From Burkholderiaceae bacterium (GTDB lineage: Bacteria > Pseudomonadota > Gammaproteobacteria > Burkholderiales > Burkholderiaceae): a stretch of DNA of 5,547 nucleotides. Of this stretch, positions 1-5,547 are shown in pieces (within the stretch, counting starts at the first letter, position 1; every line of letters starts with the position of its first letter). The notes under the pieces are model-generated. The model had not been told where the DNA came from and did no database searches. It saw nothing but the letters and a program-made list of their open reading frames with translations. The stretch spans positions 1 to 5,547 of the forward strand of contig JAGOEY010000134.1 in assembly GCA_017997515.1 (NCBI GenBank). The letters are read 5' to 3'. The position numbers and the translations under genes are program-made.

Positions 1-753
1 TTTCCGCGCACGGCCGAAGTGCTGCAGACGCTGCCGGGTATTGGCCGCTCGACCGCTGCGGCCATTGCGTCTTTCTGTTTTGGTGAACGGGTTGCGATTC
101 TGGATGCCAACGTCAAACGCGTGCTGACACGGGTGCTGGGCTTTTCTGACGACCTGGCGGTGGCCGCCCATGAACGTGTTTTGTGGGGCCTCGCCACTGA
201 ATTGCTGCCCCATGAGGCACTGGACACCACCATGCCGCGTTACACACAGGGGCTGATGGACATTGGTGCCACGGTGTGCCTGCCGCGCAAGCCGGTCTGC
301 CTGGTCTGCCCGCTGCACGCCATGTGTGTTGCACGACGGGTGGGCAACCCCGAGTTGTATCCCGTCAAAACCCGCAAACTCAAACGCAGTGCGGAGTCAT
401 GGTGGCTGCTGCTGGCGCGGGACACACACGGCCGGGTCTGGCTGCAGCGGCGACCCGCAAAAGGTATCTGGGCGGGCCTGTACTGTTTGCCGGTGTTTGC
501 AGACCGTGCGGCGCTGGAGGCCGTGGTGCCGCCGCGTGCGCTTGCGGCACTGCAGGATGGTGCACCGTTCCTGCATGTGCTGACCCATAAGGACCTGCAT
601 CTGCACCCCGTGCAATGGGTGGCGGGCGGCGCCAATGCTCCCGCCACCGAGGGGGACTGGGTCGCTGCGGACAAGGTGCTGGACATGGGCTTGCCAGCAC
701 CTGTACGCAAACTGCTGGAAGCAGAACTGGCCGGCCGCTTGCAGCCAGCTTGA
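1..753 (+). CDS. mutY: Adenine DNA glycosylase MutY, 5'-truncated by the window edge
   Basis: MutY removes adenine mispaired with 8-oxoguanine (or guanine) in DNA, starting base-excision repair. The frame is open from base 1 and gives 250 residues before the TGA at 751-753. About 100 N-terminal residues, including the catalytic Glu region, lie upstream of the window, so the GTG at 19 is not the true start. Visible parts, numbered from base 1: the helix-hairpin-helix LPGIGRST (residues 11-18); ILDANVKRVL with the active-site Asp at residue 35 (bases 103-105); a 4Fe-4S ligand set in C-X6-C-X2-C-X5-C spacing (Cys codons at 277, 298, 307, 325); and a C-terminal NUDIX-like 8-oxoG-recognition domain from about residue 130, with a WAGLYCLP segment and a HVLTHKDLHL segment matching the family's F-S-H loop region. 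All expected elements in the visible part are intact. The gene converges on rapZ. Confidence 0.96.
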   Translation, partial: FPRTAEVLQTLPGIGRSTAAAIASFCFGERVAILDANVKRVLTRVLGFSDDLAVAAHERVLWGLATELLPHEALDTTMPRYTQGLMDIGATVCLPRKPVCLVCPLHAMCVARRVGNPELYPVKTRKLKRSAESWWLLLARDTHGRVWLQRRPAKGIWAGLYCLPVFADRAALEAVVPPRALAALQDGAPFLHVLTHKDLHLHPVQWVAGGANAPATEGDWVAADKVLDMGLPAPVRKLLEAELAGRLQPA

Positions 754-773
754 TGGTTGGCGCGCTCGCCGCG
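754..773. terminator. Short hairpin in the mutY/rapZ convergent gap (weak terminator candidate)
   Basis: The 20-bp gap between the two converging stop codons holds GGCG-CGCT-CGCC (759-770), a 4-bp GC stem with a 4-nt loop. There is no U-tract on either side in the gap, so this is not a canonical intrinsic terminator. It may slow polymerase from both directions, or termination may be Rho-dependent. The call is tentative. Confidence 0.2.
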
Positions 774-1637
774 TCAGATCGCGTCGAGTTCCCGGTGGCG
801 TTTTAATGTCAACCACTTCTGGCTCAACTGCCGGGACAGCGCCTCCACCAGGTACACAGACCGGTGTTGGCCGCCGGTGCAGCCAATACACACCGTGACA
901 TAACTGCGGTGGTTCTGCGCCATCGCGTCCAGCCAGTGCGACAGGAACTGCGCGATATGCTCACCCATCTGCGCCACATCTGCGTGGGCTTCCAGAAACT
1001 CCACCACGGGAGCGTCTTTGCCGGTCAACGCACGCAAGGCGGGCTCGTAATGGGGGTTGGGCAGCATCCGCACGTCAAAAACATAGTCGGCATCCACCGG
1101 AACCCCACGCTTGAATGCAAAGGACTGGAAGACCAGCGTCAGCTGGTTGGCCGCGACCGATACCAGTGTTTTGACGTAGCCCTGCAACTGTGCCGAGCGG
1201 ATGAAGCTGGTGTCGATGACATGTGCCTTGTCGCGTAATTCGGCCAGCAGTTCACGTTCCAGTTCGATGGCCTGCACCAGCGCCCGCTGCTCGTCCTGGA
1301 CATCGCTGTTGGACAGGGGGTGGCGTCTGCGCGATTCAGAATAACGCCGCACCAGGGTGTCGGTGGTTGCGTCGAGGAACAGCGACCGTATCTGCACACC
1401 TTGCGCGCGTAACGCCGCCAACTGGTGTGGCACCAGCGGCAGGGACGTGGCACTGCGCACATCCATGGCAATGGCCACACGCACCGCTTTGTGTTGCTCT
1501 TCCAGTGCAATGAAGGGCAGCAGCAACTCGGGCGGCAGGTTGTCCACGCAGTAATAACCTGCGTCTTCCAGGGCGTGCAGCGCAACCGATTTGCCGGAGC
1601 CCGACATACCGGTGATGAGCACAATTTCCATGTTCAT
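774..1637 (-). CDS. rapZ: RapZ family nucleotide-binding / RNase adapter protein (YvcJ/YhbJ family)
   Basis: The protein has 287 residues, close to the 284 of E. coli RapZ. In E. coli RapZ senses glucosamine-6-phosphate and delivers the small RNA GlmZ to RNase E, which controls GlmS. Whether an equivalent RNA exists in this organism is not shown here. Visible motifs: Walker A GMSGSGKS (residues 10-17), then [23 protein letters not shown] at 86-90 followed by [13 protein letters not shown]; a central conserved block [20 protein letters not shown] (178-197); and the C-terminal signature [12 protein letters not shown] (252-263). The first ATG (1637) is chosen over an in-frame ATG two codons later because CAAAGG at 1650-1645 lies 7 nt upstream of it. 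The start overlaps the recN stop as ATGA, so the gene is probably translated by coupling with recN. The C-terminal end ([10 protein letters not shown]) is less basic than the E. coli tail. Confidence 0.93.
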   Translation of the reverse strand: MNMEIVLITGMSGSGKSVALHALEDAGYYCVDNLPPELLLPFIALEEQHKAVRVAIAMDVRSATSLPLVPHQLAALRAQGVQIRSLFLDATTDTLVRRYSESRRRHPLSNSDVQDEQRALVQAIELERELLAELRDKAHVIDTSFIRSAQLQGYVKTLVSVAANQLTLVFQSFAFKRGVPVDADYVFDVRMLPNPHYEPALRALTGKDAPVVEFLEAHADVAQMGEHIAQFLSHWLDAMAQNHRSYVTVCIGCTGGQHRSVYLVEALSRQLSQKWLTLKRHRELDAI

Positions 1638-3367
1638 GGCGTAACCTTTGCAGCTTTTTTGGGCTGTGTTCTGGCGGGAGGGGCTGTATGGGTGGCGCCA
1701 CCTCCGAGCATTTCACGGGCGTGTGCAAGGCTGGTGGCGGAGGCACGTTCGCCGCCCAACATGCGTGCAATTTCTGCGACACGGGGCTCATCGTGGAGTG
1801 GTGCCACTGAGCTGCTGGTGTGGGTGCCGGTTTGCTGCTTGGACACCACCAGATGGTGGTCGGCACAGGCGGCGACCTGGGGCAGGTGGGTCACGGCCAG
1901 CACCTGCCGGTCGCGCCCCAACTGCTGCATCAGCCTGCCCACGGTTTCGGCCACTGCACCGCCCACGCCGGAGTCCACTTCGTCGAAAATCAGCGTCTGG
2001 GCCGTGCCGAGCTGGCTGGTGGTGACGGCAATGGCCAGTGCAATACGTGAGAGCTCCCCGCCCGACGCCACCTTGCCCACAGGCCGTGGTGTGCTGCCCG
2101 CATGGCCTGCAACCAAAAAGCCTACTTCCTCAAGTCCAGAGGCCATAGGCTGCTCTGATTTTTGAAGCGAAACGGCAAATTTACCGCCCTGCATCCCCAG
2201 CCCTTGCATGGCCAGCGTGATGGCGTGGGACAGTTGGGGAGCCGCCTGTGCACGGGCTTTGGAGATGGTTTGAGCCTGCGCCGCGTAGGCACGGGCCGCT
2301 TCGGCTTCAGCGGCTTCCAGCGCAGCCATGTCTGTGGCTGCGTCCAGGGTTGCAAGTTCCTGTTTCCAGGTATTTAGCAAGGCATGCAGATCGGCAGGTG
2401 GGCGCTTGTAGCGGCGCGCCAGTGACACCCACAGGCCCATACGTTCATCCAGCGCGGCCAGGGTTTGGGGGTCGAGGTCGGTCTTGCGCAGGTAGCTGTG
2501 CAGCGAGTGGGCGGCATCTTCGGCCTGCGCCAGGCTGGAGGCCAGAATCTCCGCCAGTGCCTTGAATTCAGCTTCCAGATTTTCCTGGTCCTGTAATGCG
2601 GTGTGGGCACGGGCCAGCAGCGTCACGGCACTGTTGTTGCCTTTGTCGTCTTCCTCCAGCGCGGTGAGGGCGCTGTGCGCGGCGTCCAGCAGCGCCTGCG
2701 CGTTGGACAGGCGGGTGTGCTGCGTCTGCAAATCATCCCATTCCGCCGCACCGGGTGCCAGTTTGTCCACTTCACCAATCTGCCAGGCCAGGCGCTCGCG
2801 TTCACGTTGCAGGGAGCCTTGGGCGTCACGTGCATGGGCCAGTGTCTTTTGTGTTTCGCGCCAGGTGGTCCACCGTTTCAGCAGGGGCTGGGTGTCGATG
2901 CCCGCATACGCGTCCAGCAGTCCACGCACGGACTCGGGCTGGGTCAGGCTCTGCCAGGCGTGCTGGCCATGGATGTCGAGCAACTGGCTGGCGGCTTCAC
3001 GCAGCTGGGTTGCAGTGGCCGGGCTGCCGTTGATCCAGGCGCGGCTTTTGCCCTGGGTGTCGACAGTGCGCCGCAGCAGCAAGGTGGGGGCGCCGTGGTC
3101 GGGTGTGGGCTGGTCAAAACCCGCATCCACAAGCCAGCTCTGGAGTGCGGCGGGACAGTCGAACTCGGCGCTGACATCGGTGCGGGACGCACCCTCGCGC
3201 ACAACCCCTGCATCGGCCCGGGCACCGAGCGCCAGTTGTAATGCGTCGATCAGGATCGACTTGCCCGCGCCGGTTTCACCCGTCAGCACGGTGAACCCAC
3301 TTTGCAGGTCCAGGTCCAGCTCCTGCACGATCACGAAGTCGCGCAAGGTGATGTGTTTGAGGGCCAT
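1634..3367 (-). CDS. recN: DNA repair protein RecN (SMC-like ATPase)
   Basis: RecN is an SMC-like ATPase acting on DNA double-strand breaks in the RecA recombination pathway. The 577 residues are slightly longer than E. coli RecN (553). Domains in order: N-terminal ATPase half with Walker A GETGAGKS (30-37) and DIHGQH (131-136, Q-loop region); a long Ala/Glu/Leu-rich central part of about 160-380, consistent with a shortened coiled coil; and the C-terminal ATPase half with ABC signature SGGELSR (435-441), Walker B TLIFDEVD (458-465) and H-loop [14 protein letters not shown] (492-505). The last ~20 residues are a low-complexity Ala/Thr/Pro/Lys tail that ends in the rapZ overlap. The start ATG at 3367 is preceded by a good Shine-Dalgarno site and gives the expected N-terminus ([14 protein letters not shown]). 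It lies 3 bp after the nadK stop, so it is co-transcribed with nadK. No LexA-type site is visible directly upstream, so SOS control, if any, would act elsewhere. Confidence 0.97.
   Translation of the reverse strand: MALKHITLRDFVIVQELDLDLQSGFTVLTGETGAGKSILIDALQLALGARADAGVVREGASRTDVSAEFDCPAALQSWLVDAGFDQPTPDHGAPTLLLRRTVDTQGKSRAWINGSPATATQLREAASQLLDIHGQHAWQSLTQPESVRGLLDAYAGIDTQPLLKRWTTWRETQKTLAHARDAQGSLQRERERLAWQIGEVDKLAPGAAEWDDLQTQHTRLSNAQALLDAAHSALTALEEDDKGNNSAVTLLARAHTALQDQENLEAEFKALAEILASSLAQAEDAAHSLHSYLRKTDLDPQTLAALDERMGLWVSLARRYKRPPADLHALLNTWKQELATLDAATDMAALEAAEAEAARAYAAQAQTISKARAQAAPQLSHAITLAMQGLGMQGGKFAVSLQKSEQPMASGLEEVGFLVAGHAGSTPRPVGKVASGGELSRIALAIAVTTSQLGTAQTLIFDEVDSGVGGAVAETVGRLMQQLGRDRQVLAVTHLPQVAACADHHLVVSKQQTGTHTSSSVAPLHDEPRVAEIARMLGGERASATSLAHAREMLGGGATHTAPPARTQPKKAAKVTP
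1645..1650 (-). promoter_or_regulatory. Ribosome binding site for rapZ inside the end of recN
   Basis: CAAAGG on the minus strand sits 7 nt before the ATG at 1637 and 13 nt before the second in-frame ATG at 1631. The spacing favours the first start. The site lies within the last codons of recN, consistent with translational coupling at the ATGA overlap. Confidence 0.55.
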
Positions 3368-3370
3368 GGC

Positions 3371-4267
3371 TCAGGACCCTCCCGTATTCCACTGGAGCTT
3401 TTTACGCAGGGTGTCGAAGTAACTCCAGCCGACCGGGTGCAAAAAGCGCACCCGGTGCTCGGATCGCTGCACGATGATGCGGTCACCATGTAACAGCGAC
3501 GCGAGTGACTGCATATCAAAATTGGCGCTGACATCGCGACCCGCTATTATTTCGATAGCTATCTCCGCAGCATCGGCGAGAACTATGGGCCGATTTGTCA
3601 ATGTATGGGGGGCAATCGGCACCAAAACCCAACCGGGGATGGAGGGGTGGAGCAGGGGCCCACCAGCCGACAACGAGTACGCGGTGGAGCCCGTGGGGGA
3701 TGCAATGATCAGCCCGTCCGCCCGTTGGTTGGCCACAAACTTGCCATCCACCTCGACCCGCAATTCCACCATGCCTGAGGTGGCGCCCCGGTTGACCACT
3801 ACATCGTTCATGGCCAGGGCGTCGAACACACATTCCCCCGCCCGCATGACGCGGGCATGCATCAGGCTGCGGTGGTCTTCTTCGTAAGCGCCCCCCAGCA
3901 TCGGGATCAGTGTTTCCTGGTAGTCCTGCAGGGGTATGTCGGTGATGAACCCCAGCCTTCCCTGGTTGATGCCTATCAGCGGCACCCCATGACGTGCCAA
4001 CTGCCGTCCAATGCCCAGCATCGTGCCGTCGCCCCCAACCACCAGGCCCAGGTCACATTGCTCACCGATTCCATCCACGTCCAGTGCCTCATACTGGGTC
4101 ATGCCGGTGTTGGTGGCGGTTTCGCTTTCAAGAACCACTTCGCAGTGTTGCTTTTGCAGAAAAAGCGCGATGTCTTGGAGTACCTTGTGTGATTCAGTCA
4201 ACAGCGCAGCCGCGCTGGCGGTTTGGTACTTGCCAATCAAGGCAACACGGCGGAATTTCGATTTCAT
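3371..4267 (-). CDS. nadK: NAD kinase (ATP/polyphosphate-NAD kinase)
   Basis: This cytoplasmic enzyme phosphorylates NAD+ at the 2' position of the adenosine ribose to make NADP+, the only de novo route to NADP. The 298 residues match the family's usual length (292 in E. coli). Visible motifs: the GGDG signature (78-81) in [24 protein letters not shown] (101-110); [11 protein letters not shown] with the conserved N154-D155; and [16 protein letters not shown] (189-204), the glycine/serine-rich nucleotide-binding segment. The ATG at 4267 is the only sensible start ([14 protein letters not shown]); another ATG 4 bp upstream is out of frame. No convincing Shine-Dalgarno site precedes it. It is the first gene of the nadK-recN-rapZ operon and diverges from hrcA across 28 bp. 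Confidence 0.97.
   Translation of the reverse strand: MKSKFRRVALIGKYQTASAAALLTESHKVLQDIALFLQKQHCEVVLESETATNTGMTQYEALDVDGIGEQCDLGLVVGGDGTMLGIGRQLARHGVPLIGINQGRLGFITDIPLQDYQETLIPMLGGAYEEDHRSLMHARVMRAGECVFDALAMNDVVVNRGATSGMVELRVEVDGKFVANQRADGLIIASPTGSTAYSLSAGGPLLHPSIPGWVLVPIAPHTLTNRPIVLADAAEIAIEIIAGRDVSANFDMQSLASLLHGDRIIVQRSEHRVRFLHPVGWSYFDTLRKKLQWNTGGS
3378..3383 (-). promoter_or_regulatory. Ribosome binding site for recN inside nadK
   Basis: GGGAGG on the minus strand lies 10 nt upstream of the recN ATG and within the last codons of nadK. It is the strongest Shine-Dalgarno match in this operon and fixes the recN start at 3367. Confidence 0.65.
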
Positions 4268-4295
4268 TCATAAATTACATCACTAAAATCATTTC
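4268..4295. promoter_or_regulatory. Compact divergent promoter region between nadK and hrcA
   Basis: The 28-bp spacer separates two divergent start codons. The stretch 4262-4295 is 27/34 A or T and has no G on the + strand, in sharp contrast to its GC-rich flanks. For hrcA, TAAAAT (4284-4289) matches the sigma-70 -10 box at 5 of 6 positions and ends 6 bp before the ATG, so transcription could start at or near the A of the start codon. For nadK, TAATTT (4277-4272, minus strand) is a weaker candidate. No good -35 hexamer was found at 16-18 bp for either gene. No CIRCE inverted repeat (TTAGCACTC-N9-GAGTGCTAA) is present here or inside the neighbouring gene ends. Confidence 0.5.
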
Positions 4296-5300
4296 ATGCT
4301 TGATGACCGTGCGAAGTTGCTGTTAAAGGCGCTGGTAGAGCGCTATATCGCCGACGGGCAACCCGTGGGCTCGCGTACTTTGTCGCGTGCATCGGGGTTG
4401 GAACTGTCACCCGCGACCATTCGCAACGTGATGTCAGACCTCGAAGAGCTGGGGTTGATTGCCAGCCCGCACACGTCTGCCGGGCGTATTCCCACAGCGC
4501 GTGGTTACCGCCTGTTTGTCGACACCATGCTCACCGCCCAGCGCGAACAACTGACGCCGCCCATGCTGGCGGCCGAGCAGCCGCAGAAGGTGATCGCCAA
4601 TGCGGCGCACCTGCTGTCCAACCTGTCGCAGTTTGTCGGCATCGTGATGGCGCCACGCCGGGCGTCCGTGTTTCGGCACATCGAATTCTTGCGGCTGTCG
4701 GAGAGGCGCTTTCTGGTGATCATCGTCTCGCCCGAGGGGGATGTGCAGAACCGGGTGATCTTTACCGAGGCGGACTACTCCCAGTCGCAACTGATCGAGG
4801 CCGCCAATTTCCTGAACGCCAATTACGCAGGCATGGCCATTGAGCAGGTGCGCGAGCGCATCAAGACCGAGGTGGATGTATTGCGTGGAGAGATCTCGAC
4901 CTTGATGCAGGCCGCCGTCAACGTCGGCTCTGAAGCCCTGACCCAGGCCCAGGACGAGGTGGTGATTGTGGGCGAGCGTAACCTGCTTGCCGTCAGCGAC
5001 TTCTCCGCAGACATGGGCAATTTGCGGCGTGCTTTCGATCTGTTTGAGCAGAAAACCCAGCTGATGCGCTTGCTGGACATTTCCAGCCAGGCCGAAGGGG
5101 TCAGCATCTTTATTGGTGGAGAAAGCCTGGTCGTTCCATTCGAAGAACTGTCCGTCGTCAGTGCGCCGTATGAGGTGGACGGCCAGATCGTCGGAACCTT
5201 GGGTGTCATTGGCCCCACACGTATGCCCTACAACCGCATGATCCAGATTGTGGACATCACATCGCGCCTGGTGACCAACGCGCTCAGCCACAACAAATAG
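4296..5300 (+). CDS. hrcA: Heat-inducible transcription repressor HrcA
   Basis: HrcA is a DNA-binding repressor that holds CIRCE-controlled heat-shock operons (typically groESL, sometimes dnaK) off. It is known from other bacteria to depend on the GroE chaperonin for folding, which releases the promoter under heat stress. The 334 residues are normal for the family. Visible parts: N-terminal winged helix-turn-helix (about 1-75) with [10 protein letters not shown] and [19 protein letters not shown]; the hallmark [14 protein letters not shown] (59-72); a GAF-like middle region (about 105-230); and the C-terminal block IFIGGE (271-276) through [21 protein letters not shown] (292-312). The ATG at 4296 gives the family N-terminus [18 protein letters not shown], although no Shine-Dalgarno site precedes it. 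The gene stands alone, without grpE, dnaK or dnaJ within the window. Its target operons are therefore elsewhere. Confidence 0.97.
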   Translation: MLDDRAKLLLKALVERYIADGQPVGSRTLSRASGLELSPATIRNVMSDLEELGLIASPHTSAGRIPTARGYRLFVDTMLTAQREQLTPPMLAAEQPQKVIANAAHLLSNLSQFVGIVMAPRRASVFRHIEFLRLSERRFLVIIVSPEGDVQNRVIFTEADYSQSQLIEAANFLNANYAGMAIEQVRERIKTEVDVLRGEISTLMQAAVNVGSEALTQAQDEVVIVGERNLLAVSDFSADMGNLRRAFDLFEQKTQLMRLLDISSQAEGVSIFIGGESLVVPFEELSVVSAPYEVDGQIVGTLGVIGPTRMPYNRMIQIVDITSRLVTNALSHNK

Positions 5301-5428
5301 GCTCGTAACGAGCTCACACCCCCAGGCTTCGCTTCGCTCTCGCCAACCCCCTTGCAGGGGGCGCCACCAGCGGCCTGGCAGAGCCAGATCCGCGGTGTCT
5401 GCTGGAAGATGCGTGCTTCATGCAGCAG
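5301..5428. repeat. Cluster of four hairpins after hrcA, probable dispersed extragenic repeat
   Basis: Between the hrcA stop and the tRNA promoter lie, in order: GCTCG-TAA-CGAGC (5301-5313, directly after the TAG); CCCCCT-TGC-AGGGGG (5347-5361); CTGGC-AGA-GCCAG (5375-5387); and a longer imperfect stem with CTGCTG (5399-5404) pairing CAGCAG (5423-5428) and an inner GAAG/CTTC (5405-5408 / 5416-5419). None is followed by a T-run, so none is a standard intrinsic terminator, although the first could help end hrcA transcription. The wording of about 5313-5400 (ACCCCCAGGCTTCGC..., GGGGGCGCC, GATCCGCGGTGTCTGCTGG) resembles GC-rich intergenic repeats that I recall from Comamonadaceae genomes. Only one copy lies in this window, so repetition is inferred, not seen. 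Confidence 0.5.
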
Positions 5429-5431
5429 GAG

Positions 5432-5470
5432 TTGACAAGAGGGGTGAGTCGTTCCGTGGGCTCTTACAAT
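5432..5470 (+). promoter_or_regulatory. Promoter-like element upstream of the tRNA gene
   Basis: TACAAT (5465-5470) is a 5/6 match to the -10 box and is followed by a GC-rich stretch (ACACCCGCC), the kind of discriminator typical of stringently controlled stable-RNA promoters. A perfect -35 hexamer TTGACA lies at 5432-5437, but the spacer is 27 bp, about 10 too long for normal sigma-70 use. No good hexamer is present at 16-18 bp from the -10. If TACAAT is used, transcription would start near 5477, leaving a leader of about 30 nt that can form a weak hairpin (CCAG 5478-5481 with CTGG 5496-5499). Confidence 0.5.
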
Positions 5471-5506
5471 ACACCCGCCAGTGTGCGAGAGCTTGCTGGT
5501 GTGTGT

Positions 5507-5547
5507 GGGGCGTTAGCTCAGTTGGTTAGAGCAGAGGACTCATAATC
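5507..5547 (+). tRNA. tRNA with anticodon CAU, probably elongator tRNA-Met, 3'-truncated
   Basis: The last 41 bases fold as the 5' part of a tRNA: acceptor strand GGGGCGT (5507-5513), T8-A9, D-arm GCTC / AGTTGGTTA / GAGC (5516-5532), A26, anticodon stem GAGGA (5534-5538), and anticodon loop CTCATAA with CAT at 5541-5543. The T-arm, acceptor 3' strand and CCA lie beyond the window. A CAU anticodon is shared by initiator Met, elongator Met and the lysidine-modified Ile2 tRNA. Initiator tRNA is unlikely because the anticodon stem lacks its GGG run. Elongator Met is favoured by overall similarity to known Met tRNAs (ACTCATAAT context), but Ile2 has the same local sequence and cannot be excluded from this half alone. 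Confidence 0.9.

Noticed and set aside
397..891. Minus-strand frame spanning the end of mutY and the end of rapZ
   Set aside because: It overlaps two confident genes, has no motif, and reflects GC-driven absence of stop codons.
1730..2022. Two copies of GCTGGTGG (1730-1737 and 2015-2022), the E. coli Chi octamer, inside recN
   Set aside because: The E. coli Chi sequence is not established for Burkholderiales, and an 8-mer of common GC-rich codons is expected by chance.
2562..3422. A 286-codon open frame on the + strand opposite recN
   Set aside because: It lies wholly antisense to a clearly recognised recN. Its residue content is low-complexity Ser/Ala/Arg/Trp as expected from reading high-GC codons backwards, and it shows no domain.
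4434..5291. A 285-codon open frame on the - strand opposite hrcA
   Set aside because: It is the antisense shadow of hrcA, rich in His/Gln/Gly/Asp with no recognisable motif, and the sense strand is unmistakably HrcA.
5301..5313. Perfect hairpin right after the hrcA stop as an intrinsic terminator
   Set aside because: The 5-bp stem with a 3-nt loop is followed by a C-rich stretch, not a T-run, so it was described as part of the hairpin block instead.
1..5547. Search for CRISPR arrays, insertion sequences, toxin-antitoxin pairs, phage or other defence genes
   Set aside because: No direct-repeat array, transposase, terminal inverted repeats or unfamiliar ORF was seen. All long sense frames belong to known core genes.

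Overview
The window is about 60% G+C and reads as ordinary chromosomal core sequence of a betaproteobacterium. It is most likely from the order Burkholderiales, family Comamonadaceae (Rhodoferax/Acidovorax-like). That placement rests on the wording of the HrcA and NadK proteins, the hrcA / nadK-recN neighbourhood, and a GC-rich hairpin block after hrcA that resembles dispersed repeats I associate with that family. It was made by recognition, not by a search.

Layout, left to right. (1) Bases 1-753 (+): the 3' two thirds of mutY, the adenine DNA glycosylase of the 8-oxoguanine repair system, cut by the window edge. (2) Bases 774-4267 (-): a tight three-gene operon read right to left, nadK - recN - rapZ. 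nadK and recN are separated by 3 bp, and recN and rapZ overlap by 4 bp (ATGA). mutY and rapZ converge with 20 bp between them. (3) Bases 4268-4295: a 28-bp, G-free (+ strand), AT-rich spacer from which nadK and hrcA diverge. Neither start codon has a recognisable Shine-Dalgarno sequence. (4) Bases 4296-5300 (+): hrcA, the heat-shock repressor. (5) Bases 5301-5428: no gene, but four consecutive hairpin-forming sequences. (6) Bases 5432-5547: a promoter-like element followed by the first 41 bases of a tRNA with anticodon CAU, cut by the right edge.

Functionally this is a housekeeping and stress neighbourhood: DNA repair (MutY, RecN), NADP supply (NadK), heat-shock control (HrcA), nucleotide/amino-sugar signalling (RapZ) and translation (tRNA). 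I see no mobile element, CRISPR array, toxin-antitoxin pair, phage gene or unfamiliar gene cluster, and no evidence for a novel multi-gene system. The points most worth a second look are small-scale: the hairpin block between hrcA and the tRNA, the very compact nadK/hrcA divergent promoter with possible leaderless starts, and the translational coupling of rapZ to recN.
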